Origin: Calycina herbarum
Taxonomy: Eukaryota > Ascomycota > Leotiomycetes > Helotiales > Pezizellaceae
Direction of reading: 5' to 3'
Length of the DNA: 64,000 nt
Assembly (NCBI GenBank): GCA_001414485.1
Contig: LLEY01000068.1
Span: 248,001 to 312,000, forward strand
Shown: one piece after another, positions 35,728 to 45,424 of the stretch
Layout: each line of letters starts with the position of its first letter
How positions within the stretch are numbered: position 1 is the first letter of the stretch
The notes under the pieces: generated by a model
The model's input: the letters and a program-made list of their open reading frames with translations, nothing else
The model's database searches: none
Told to the model about the DNA's origin: nothing
Translations under genes and position numbers: made by a program

Positions 35728-37050
35728 GTGGGGCATATTTGATTTTTCGAGGGCTCTGGGAATTTTACTTGCTTTACGGCTTTTCATTGCTGGATGGGTT
35801 CACGCATGGTTGGAAGCAAATGGGCTTCTTGTGGGATCTTGAACGATAGATGATCAATGCAAAGCGGTACAAAACCAAACTCAGAATGGAGGACATGTAT
35901 TTGTGATATCCAGGTTTGGAATGGAACCAGAGCATACTCGATTCCTTGTAATCAAAGGGAAATCGAACATCAAAAACAGAAGTTTACGAATCCACTTTAC
36001 TATGAAAGTTCCGTTGCACATATATTTGAACTCGCAAATTTAGTACCTACGTATACAAGTTTAGTAGCTCGACCTAAAGTTGGTGGTCCAGACCTGTCAC
36101 GAGGTCAAGATCATTCCTTCCTTCAAAGGAAGAAGTCGTGCCTAACCTTAATCCTTGAAGTCACTCCTTCCCTATTATCTCAGACTCCGTTTACTCTCTC
36201 GATACATCGTTCTCGTTTTAATAGCAATTTTCTCAATGGCACATAAATCCAAGACATGAACCAATGGAATCACTTTGTCTAGTCATTAATGAACGGGAAA
36301 TAGACAACACCTACAGTATCGTCAGCTACCGAAGACTTCACAAGAAGTGACTAACAAACACAAGGCATACTTCTCTTTAGGATACTTAAATAATATAGGA
36401 AGTTCACACCAACTCCAACCAAGAAACTTCGCATTTTCTGAGTCTTTTTAACGTCGTATAGATGGATTACAATTGACTTGATGTCTCTTGCCACATTCCT
36501 TAAATCCGGTGGACAAGCTCAACCCCTGCAAAATAATACTCTTGACTAAAGATTCCGTTGGAGCCGCATCAGAAATATGGTTGGGGTTGGGAGATGCTGG
36601 GAAAAGAAAATTGAGTAGGAAGAAATTCGGTAGACATGTGAGGAAGGAGTGAAAAGTGTTAAGTTGGAGCAAGCGCCGAGGGTGGTGGCTGGCGAGGCTG
36701 GTTCGCAATTGTTACCTTCACCAAAAAAGGTGATCTGAAGCCCACAGGCAGTTGTCCTGACCTACCCAATTCTTCATATACCTTTGACATCATCTGCAAA
36801 ACAACAATTGTAAACCAAAATTGGGGGGAAGACTGTGAGAAGCCGCATGAATTTATTTGTACAAGCAAGCAACCATAGACTATCGTAGAACTGGCCTCAG
36901 TGTTCCATGCTTTAAAAGTCGAAAATTAGCTTTCGCTGTTGTGTAGCATAAACCCTCAAAAAATTCAAGGCGTCCGCCCACTTTCTCCATTTCTCTCGCC
37001 GCATAAAATATCCATATTTCCTTTTTTCGCATTTGTAGAGAAGAAAACAC
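35728..37050. other. convergent spacer eL24 / NAC-beta
   Basis: 1.3 kb with no supported coding sequence. Short open frames of 60-130 codons show no family features. It should include the 3' untranslated regions of both flanking genes. Confidence 0.5.
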
Positions 37051-37818
37051 TTATTCGACCTTGTCCTCGAAGCTTTCACCTGCGACCAAATCTGGGATAT
37101 CGTCATCGTCGTCCTCGCCCTCCTTCTTCTCTCCCTCTGCCTTTTGCATGGATTGGTAACTCTCGGCGAGCTTTCGGAGAGATGCGAGGGAGTCGGGGCC
37201 GAGTTGGTTGAGGATGCCAGGAACGAGTTCGGTGAGCTCCTTGTCTTCTCCGTTACCGTACACGGCAAAGGTGTTTGATGGGACGGCGGCGTGAACTGCG
37301 CGCGAGAAGAATTAGCTTGGGATACTTGCGAAGAAAAGCCTCGAGGGACTCGAATGTGCGGTGTGGTTGGGGAGCCTTACCCTTAGGGGCGGCGAAGTGG
37401 ATGACGTTTCCATCTTGCTTGAACATGTTGACTTCCTCGATTGCTTGGATAGGCTGGACATTAAGCTTTTTAAGGGTGGTTTGTAGCTTCTTGTCGTCTA
37501 CTCCTTGACTCTTGTGGACCTTCTTGACCTTTCTTCTTGGTGTTCCCTTTCCACTATTCCAGAATTGTCAGCATCAAATCCAGTAGGAAATTGAGTTCGC
37601 AGATTGCCTCGAGGTCGCGGAAGGTGGATTCGTTCAAGACGAGTTTGCAACATACCCTAGAAATTATGTTAGCTGCTGGTTTTCCCACCAAGTTGCTTGG
37701 AGCTGCCCTTGAAGCTTCATTTTGCAAAGAACGAAGCTTCCTTCAAGTGAAACTGATCAGGATTGAACGTACCAATACGCGCCGACTGCTGCATCTTCTT
37801 CAACTTTTCCATATCCAT
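37051..37818 (-). CDS. EGD1: nascent polypeptide-associated complex subunit beta
   Basis: Exons 37818-37773, 37656 (a single nucleotide), 37553-37381 and 37295-37051 give 154 aa, the normal fungal length. [16 protein letters not shown] joins [15 protein letters not shown] only if the one-base exon G at 37656 is kept. Both flanking introns have GT-AG ends (37772-37657 and 37655-37554). The RRKVKK motif is the ribosome-binding element. The NAC domain follows ([62 protein letters not shown]), with an acidic tail ending in EDKVE. With NAC-alpha it binds nascent chains at the ribosome exit tunnel. It is divergent with the DUF4246 gene and convergent with eL24. Confidence 0.95.
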
Positions 37819-38744
37819 GATTGCGGCTGTTTGACTTCCGTGGGGAAGGCGGAGGTAGGTAAATTCGAGGGAGAGGAGATGGAGTTTTTTTCTAGAGCAG
37901 AATTTGTCAGCACCCTTTTCCTGCGGAGCGATTGGCAATGGATGAGGGAGGCGAAGACAATGGCTGGAAAGACATACAATTGAAGATGGCAGATGGAGTA
38001 TCGCGGTGTGTGATGAGGTTGGGTGTTTGTGTGAAAATGTCGGCAGGAATTCTTGGCAGTCTTCGGCTGAGTTGACGGTGGGGAAAAAAACTTAACGAGA
38101 GGTACCTCCCTACCTACAAACCTCACAACAACAACTTACAATTATATCGTGAACATTCACTCGATAGGCGTCACTCAGAAATCGATTTCAAATTGCCAAG
38201 TGAAACTATAACAGATTAAGGCAAGAACTCTAGAGTTCTTGCCTTAATTGGCAGGTACAGGCCAGCATAACCTTGGTTGTGAAGCTCAAAACATTTGCTA
38301 GCTATTCAACTACATCAGACCTAGCCAGGAGCCAGAAATTTATCCTGCAAGAACAACTACAACTATCAATATCTCTTGGCCTACTAAGTTAGATCCTCCA
38401 CCCTCCTGGCAGGCAGCAGTGCCCATAGGCTCAAGGCTATCTCCACCAATTTCTGAAAGGATTTGCTCTTATTAACTTATCCCTGAAGACACAGCACTTG
38501 GCTAGGCAGCTTTGCCTTTGTTTCCCAAAAAGAATACAACTGCCAGGTAAAATGCCTAGAGAGGATCGATTCAATCTGGATCCTATTCAAATAGTGACTC
38601 ACGTGTGTCGTCACGTGCCTAGAATGCGGTGTATAAAATACCACTCCTCCTGATGAGTGCTTCCCTCAAACGGAGCCATATAAGGGAGCCCCCCAAATAT
38701 CATATGTTCTCCTTCTTTACCCAACTTCCCACTACAAACGAATC
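37819..38744. promoter_or_regulatory. divergent intergenic region NAC-beta / DUF4246 with a perfect palindrome
   Basis: 926 bp between divergent starts. No coding sequence is supported. It contains the 34-bp perfect palindrome at 38215-38248. A TATAAAA-like sequence at about 38632-38638 lies 110 bp before the DUF4246 start and could be its TATA element. Confidence 0.5.
38215..38248. repeat. 34-bp perfect palindrome
   Basis: The half-site ATTAAGGCAAGAACTCT is followed immediately by its exact reverse complement with no spacer, centred on CTAG. It lies mid-way between two divergent promoters. Confidence 0.95.
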
Positions 38745-41065
38745 ATGTTCAAGCCCAAGTATACACGATTCGACCTCCCGGGCCTTAACCAGCCTCTCGA
38801 TTTCACCGGAAATGAAGCTGAATCTGAATTCCCCAGTCTCTCAAAACCAGATAGCTCAGCTAAATCCCATTTCCCCAGTCTTTTGAAACCAGATAGTGCA
38901 TACGAGGCAACGTATGTATCCATCTCTGACTCGCCCGATCAAGTTATCGCTGATTCCTCCTCAGATTACCCCTCACTACCTTGAGAGAGTTTAAAATGAT
39001 GCATATCATGGATGCTTTAACAGATAAACCAGATTGGAATAAAAAGGCAGGCAGAAATACACATTAAGTTTCATACTTGTTTAACTAACGGCATACATTT
39101 AGGTATTCGACGAGTTGGTTATTAAAAAATGGAAGGCCGAAATGATGGCTACTGAGGGAGTCAGCGTCACTCAGAAGATGGCCGACTATATCATCGCTGA
39201 GTTGCGATTCAAAGCAGAAAGAGAAACGGAAAACCTGGTCGTCTTCAATGGGGATGTTGTCAAGTCTGATACCGCGGTGCTATTATCCGTCAAAGAATCG
39301 TTACAAGAAGCCGCTCGTATCCTGGAAAATGTTCCTGGTAATCTCAAAGACTACCATCCTGGCTCGAAAGATCAAGTGCTCGACCTTGTACACCCGTCAC
39401 TGTTTCCGCTCGTTTATGGTCGTACTCGCGTACTTGAAGATAGATTGATAGGCCTGGAGGATGCTGTGAGCAATTGTGGAAACGGATTGACTTTGCCACC
39501 CCGTTCTGAGGAGGAAGGAAGGTATGGGTTCTCCTATAGTAGAGTTTTCCAATGGCTTCCGTGTGAAGTTAAGGTTTCTGGTGAGGCTGGCGCAAAGTAA
39601 GTTTTGTACATATTTCAAGCTCATCGCTTCTCTAACCATACCGCAGGATCACGTCCTACATCAACAACTTGCATCCTCAACAGAACGAGAACATCTACGA
39701 AGTCATTGAAAAGATTATCGATTGTGCTATTCCACTTTGGAACATGACACTCTTTCCAATAAATGGTTTGTATCATGACCGACCACAATTCTTTTCCCGG
39801 ATTGCTTTCAGTCTCGAGTATCGCGGAGTCGCCGATGAGCTAGTCCCACAACAGGGCGATTTTGAAGACGAAGACGAATATGATGAAAGAAGGCAAACTT
39901 TTATATGCAAAGAAGGACTTATCCACCCAGAGCCAGAAGAATTCGACCCCAAAGCGGTAAGTACTAAGTAGGACCCCTGGTCATTGCTCTCCACAAACCT
40001 TCTCTCTTAGGCATCTTCGGTCAATTGTAGTTATCGTTCGAGAACCTCTAGGAGAATTAGGAAATTAATTTTCTGATTCTCCCAAACCTTCTCAGACAAT
40101 ACCTTCCAATTACGCTAGATTATTCCGAACAATAGGATAGACGGGTGCGATGATCAATCACCAATCCAAAAAAAAAAGGTCACTAACATACCAAAGTTCG
40201 CCAATTATCGCTCAAAGAGAACCTTGTCAGAACCCCTGGATCTCAAAAAGGACTATGGGGATCGAGGATTACAGGTAATTGTGAAACTTGCCAACGTCGA
40301 ACTTACACCTGAGAATCCGTCATATGATGGTGGCTCGTGGCATGTTGAAGGCCAAAAGGTATGTTATTTAGTTTTCCAGGACTCGAGTCTGAAACCAAGA
40401 TCCGTCATACATCAACTTCCTGCCTGGACGAAGACGATTCGAAAATATCTGCTAAATTTCTCATACAGAATGAGCACATCTGCGCCACAGCACTCTATTA
40501 CTACGATAGCTCAAACATCACGGAAAGTAGACTTGGCTTTCGTCAAATGTCCGATCACGAAAGTGTCGAAAACGAGCCTTACGAACAAGAACAGCATGGC
40601 TGGCTTGAGGATATCTTCGGGTTGGAAAGTCAAGAAGCAGCGATACAGGACATTGGATCAGTTCTCTGTCGTGAAGGTCGTCTCATCACCTTCCCCAATA
40701 TCCTTCAACACCGCGTTCACCCTTTTAAGCTCCAGGATCCAACCAAACCAGGTCATCGCAAGATTCTCGCTCTTTTTCTAGTGGACCCAACTATCAAAAT
40801 TATTAGCACGGCGAATGTTCCACCGCAGCAAAAAGATTGGTGGGCTGAGCAGGTGGAAAGGGATATGGTTTCGAGTGGGAAGGGGCTTGCAAAGTTAAGT
40901 GCTGAGTTAAGGGAGCAGGTGTTTCGACAGGTTGAGGATTTCCCCATTGGAATGGAGGAGGCTGAGGAGTTGAGACTGAAGTTGATCAAGGAGAGGAAGG
41001 TTTATGTTCGCGATCATGATTACCAACTCGAGCGTATGGCTACCTTTAGTCTTTGCGAGCACTGA
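38745..41065 (+). CDS. DUF4246 family protein
   Basis: Six exons: 38745-38911, 38965-39046, 39103-39596, 39647-39956, 40197-40358 and 40469-41065, giving about 603 aa. Recognisable DUF4246 blocks are LREFKMMHIMDALTDKPDWN, VFDELVIKKWKAE, DRGLQVIVKLANVELTPENP, GGSWHVEGQ then NEHICATALYYYDSSNITES, and GRLITFPNILQHRVHPF with GHRKILALFLVDP. HVE...H...R looks like a Fe(II)/2-oxoglutarate oxygenase facial triad (inference). Exon 3 is preceded by a 56-nt intron with a GC donor (39047, AAG|GCAGGC) and a good CTAAC branch site. The boundary at 40197 uses an AAAG acceptor and is the least certain. The family is common in ascomycetes and has no assigned function that I can confirm. Confidence 0.85.
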
Positions 41066-41699
41066 TTTATTTTGAGGAGTGGAATGGGAAAGTTGAAGAA
41101 TGCTTCAGCCAATGGAGAGCTAGACTTACCGTTCTCAAGAATACAACCCTGCTAGCTTGCATATCCGTACTATTTGTGTAACCCCTAGATTATCTTCTCT
41201 CCACAACCCAGAGCCTTAGCACGTTTTGATCCCTTACCCAATTTTTCAGCTGCCATTCAATCTCTCTTCTCTAAAATCATTCAGGCATGCCGTCATTGTA
41301 CAGCGAAGTTCCATTTGCTGATCCCGATAAGCAGAAAATATGTGGAATTCTATGAACAGAGAACCTGAATTGGTTTGGAGAGAGCTATCTTGAACAAAAT
41401 GAGTTCTAGTCGGGCTTTCTGTGCATTGTTTTTCATTTTCAAGTACAAGGGGCAAAATGAGTCACGTAAGATGGGAAATTTTCAATTCACACATTTTCCT
41501 ACTCCTTTGTATAGTTGTATAACTGTTAACTCAAATGCCGAAGTCTGGAAGTCGAACAAAAATCACTATCACCCATTATTATCCATTCCCCTCTAAGAAC
41601 TGCAAAAGAACATCTTGCCACCCAGAAGAATTGAAATGCCTCCACATCTCATGTCCAGTATCAGGTCTCAAGCTTCGAGGCAACAGGGAAAAGCGAACC

Positions 41700-41940
41700 A
41701 GAGATTGAACCAAGCCCATCTAGAAAACCTGTATAGTCGACTCCACAAAAGATAAGATCATTGGCACCGGATGTCGTCTATAAAGTGTTACTTCTCCTCT
41801 GTCCCAAGAAACTAGTTAGAAATAGCTGGAAAATACTCACAAGAACCGGCCACGTAAAATTCCCAGCAAAAAAGCCCCCTCGTCCCCAGGTTCATTGAAG
41901 TCGCAACATCAAAAGACAGCAGCAACTCATGACAAACCAA
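41700..41940 (-). pseudogene. possible truncated gene remnant
   Basis: The minus strand reads ELLLSFDVATSMNLGTRGLF then CWEFYVAGS, followed by a GTGAGT donor near 41840. After a possible intron it reads TLYRRHPVPMILSFVEST to a stop near 41717. No start is present upstream, where the sequence becomes AT-rich and runs into the GAGTA repeat. I do not recognise the family; this may be chance. Confidence 0.25.
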
Positions 41941-42065
41941 CATTTGCTTATAAATATTATAGATCATTTCCGGAAGGTAGTATTGTGTTATATAGGAAGG
42001 TTATGAAGCAAGGTCCTCTTTATGAGTCTATTCTTAATTAAAATATTACTACAATCTATATATTA

Positions 42066-42503
42066 AGTAGTACTCAGAGTTACTCAGAGGAGAGTAGAGT
42101 AGAGTTTGAGTAGCAACTTTATTGAGTAAAGTAGAGTAGTTACTTGAGACTACTCAAGTAGTACTCTGAGTAGTAAACGAGATATATAAATCTTAAGTAT
42201 ATAAGTAATTATTATCTATTTATAAGAGATATAGAAGATAAAAGAGTAATAAGACTAAGGTCCAGCTAGTAACAATGTTATTATCCTTATAATTAATCTC
42301 TTTCTCTATCTTCTTCTTTTCTTTCTTCTTCATCGCTACCTCTGACGCCACACTGAGACCCGGCCCGTGTCGGTTCGCCTCGTCCTACACTACTCAAGTA
42401 GTACTCCACTCCACTCAGAGTACTCCTGAGTAGAGTAGAGTAGTACTTAAAATCTGTTGAGTAGAGTAGAGTCGGTACCCACTACTCTACTCTACTCTAC
42501 TCA
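42066..42503. repeat. GAGTA/TACTC-rich inverted repeat region
   Basis: Two clusters, about 42066-42177 and 42388-42503, consist of AGAGTAGAGTAG, TACTCAAGTAGTACTC and related words on both orientations. They flank about 210 bp that includes a GC-rich block (42345-42385). The words are partly self-complementary, so each cluster can fold back on itself and on the other. No open frame is associated. It could be a small non-autonomous element or an expanded simple repeat. Confidence 0.65.
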
Positions 42504-42626
42504 TTTCCCACACTGTCTATATATAACAAATGAAAGACATATATGTGTCTATGTATTCCCCTCGAACCCCCAAACTCCACGCTAATAAAATAAAGCACTT
42601 GTTATTCCATAAACAAAAGCAATAGC

Positions 42627-44617
42627 CTAAACCTTCTCCTCGGATTTATCCGCTGGAGGATTTTCTACTAATTGAGCAGCACGTATAGTCTTGAGATTCC
42701 CCCATCCGAGCCCGAAACTTGCGAAGAAACCAGCACCAGCGGCTCCAGCACCAAGATACTGAATTTATGTTAGCTATGTTCCAAGAGAAAAGGGTGACGG
42801 TAGGAAGGCAAACTTACAAAAACAGTAACAATCGCTTTATTATAAGCCTGAATAACCCCTGGCACACTCGCTTCCGCAACAACACTTCTGAAAGCCGTGG
42901 TACCGACAGCCAAAACAGCAGCAGCATCCACCTCCGGCGCGAAAAGCTCCAAAGCTGGTTTCAACTGATTGCTGAAAATCGTTTGACCCAAACTGATGAA
43001 TATGGAACCTCCGAGGATTTGAGCGAACATGAGGAATGCGCTGGCGACGGGGAATTCTTTCTTGGGGACGGCGGCTTGGACTGCTGTTAAAGGTTGTTGC
43101 ATGGTGAGACCACGCGAGAATCCTGAGATGAGTTGAAAGATGATCCATGGGGCTGGACCCGAGCCCGGGTTTAGGGTGGAGAGGAGACCGGAGGCGATAG
43201 ATGTTAGTGCTAATCCAAGAACTGCCCATGGTGTGTAGAACCCGAAGCGGGTAGCTGGGAGGGAGGTATTAGTATTTACCGAGAAGCAGGTATGTTTGGG
43301 AACACTCACTCAAAGCACCTGAAATAATGGACCCGATAACTTGGGACCCGACAGATGGCATGTAGTAAACACCACCCATTGTTGGACTGGCATTTTTAAC
43401 AACCTGGAACCAGATAGGAAGGTAGAAGGTGATGACGAGTAATGATCCTTGAGACAAAGTCATCGTGATAGCCGAGAAAATAACAACCTTTTGCTTCAAT
43501 ATCGCAAGAGGAATCATAGCATTCATCCCTCTGAACTTTTCCCAGAACAAGAAGATAGCAAGAAGACCGACTGATCCACAGAACATACCAATGATAGTTG
43601 GTGAGCTCCAGGCAAATTTGCTTCCACCCCATTCGAGTGGGAGGAGCAGCATGACAATAGCTGGCGTAAAGATCACAAATCCGGGTAAATCGAGACGGTT
43701 GAGTTGCTCTTTCCATGTCGCTTTCTTCTGGGAGATTTCTGCTGCGTTGGGAATGGTGAAGAGTGTGAAAATTGCCATGGTGACTCCACCGAAAAAAAGG
43801 TTGAGCCAGAAACACCATCTCCACGATGCGTGCTCAGTAAACACTCCTCCTAGAACTGGACCGAGGACGAGACCTAAAGATGAGACACCCATGACGATTC
43901 CCATATAGACTAGAGGAAGTGGTGTTAAGGACTGTTTTGTGAAAAGGGATTTGAGATGCGAGAAATCCTTACATGGTCGTTTATCCAAAGGAGCTGTGAC
44001 AGAAAGAATAGCCAGAAACCCAATAATTAATCCTGATGCTCCGGCACCAGAGATAGCCCTCCCTATGATCAACATACTCGACGACTTTGCAAGTGCACAA
44101 ATCAGAGAACCGAATTCGAAGATGGCCAAGCCAGCTAAGAAGGTAATCTTGGAGCTGTAATACTGATAGACCTTTCCTAGAAGAGGTTGCATCGCAGCAC
44201 TGGATTGAAGAATTAGCAAGGTGGTTGTAGTATCAGAGAGAAATAAACGTACATCAACAACATATAAGCCGAACCATACCACCCAATGTCTTTTGTAGAG
44301 TTGAACTCAGAAGTAATCCTTGGAATAGTAGTTACGATAATCGTTTGGTCCAGCATCATCAAGAATACAACCATTCCTACTCCAAAAAGTACCAAATACA
44401 ATTTCATCCCCGTCATGTACTCGACAGCTTTTTCTTTCGTTGGGTCAACATCTTCAACAACAGGTGGGGATGTCTCTGCCTTTAAAATCCTTACTTCCGT
44501 CCGTATCGTTGGAGTTTCGTTTTCTGTCGTCCCCGTTAAAGGAGGTATCGAAGCCGGTTTCGTCGAAGAATTTGATGAAGCGTTTTTCTCGACGTGAATT
44601 TCCACGGAGTCCTTCAT
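42627..44617 (-). CDS. MFS multidrug efflux transporter, DHA2 (14-spanner) type
   Basis: Five exons: 44617-44253, 44199-43973, 43909-43310, 43254-42818 and 42758-42627, all in frame; 586 aa. After an 80-residue Thr/Ser/Glu-rich cytosolic N-terminus the first helix is [20 protein letters not shown], with the D-x-T motif ([13 protein letters not shown]) of DHA2 drug:proton antiporters. Motif C of antiporters is present as [21 protein letters not shown] and [12 protein letters not shown] are also typical of fungal toxin and drug efflux pumps. The substrate cannot be read from sequence. It acts in the plasma membrane. Its nearest upstream neighbour on the same strand, 800 bp away, is a Zn2Cys6 regulator, a common pump/regulator arrangement. 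Confidence 0.94.
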
Positions 44618-45424
44618 GGCTAAATTGGTGTTATATTGAAGGAAGAAGAAGCTTCCCTTGACAATTGACGTCGTCCCACTTCAGTAAAGAGGAAAACTCC
44701 TGGGTATTATATTCTACCCAAGTTACCCAATCGTGCTTAAACGAGTTGTGCATCGGAGGGCTACTTAAGAAAAAGCCAGGCAGTTGTGCAAGTGTAGCTA
44801 TCAATAGGGGGTATTCGTTCCTAAAGACAGTCTGTATCCTTGAAGCGAGAGCCGGATTAGGTTCAACGCGCCAACTTGTGTCAGCTTAAACAAAAGAAAG
44901 GAGTATTTTATCAATACTTCGGATGTGTAAAGTTATGCACGAAGTCCCGTTCCACTCGGAGCCCGGCTTCTTCGTCCGATCAAATCCGGTCCGAGCCCTG
45001 TGTCCACCACTCACATCTTCCCCATCGTCTATCCTGGCTCACTCCCTCAGACTTAGGACGGGCTTCATTTTGTTATTGACGAAATCGATGCCTTTGTGGA
45101 GGAGGCTGAACCAAATTTTGGAGCCGGAAATAATGAGAATCTAGACCACCCGAAAGTCTATCAACAGGGTCTTACAGCTTTCGCTATGAGTCCATGAGAG
45201 TAATGATTGCATGTTGAAGGGGAGTCTGTTATACACCGCTCTAACCTCAAAATAAATTAAAAGCACCAAAGCCAACCATTTATGCAGGGGCCAAACCGAC
45301 CCTCGACCCCCGAAGCCGATTACGAACGCCAGCCTGCGAGTACGACCAATTCGTCGCATGTGCACTTCCCTCAATGATTAACTCCAAAGATCTACCAAGC
45401 CTTCGAATGCGAGTTGGAAATTTT
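44618..45424. promoter_or_regulatory. MFS pump promoter region
   Basis: About 800 bp between the stop of the regulator and the start of the pump on the same strand. No supported gene. The pump promoter must lie in this interval. Confidence 0.5.

Larger units (their letters stand above)
41066..42626. other. repeat-bearing convergent spacer
   Basis: It contains a possible gene remnant on the minus strand around 41700-41940 and the GAGTA-rich repeat at 42066-42503 (separate entries). Otherwise AT-rich. Confidence 0.5.

Noticed and set aside
44213..44282. Reading straight through from the pump's second exon into upstream codons ([16 protein letters not shown])
   Set aside because: This is intron sequence; splicing from 44253 to 44199 restores the conserved [15 protein letters not shown] junction.
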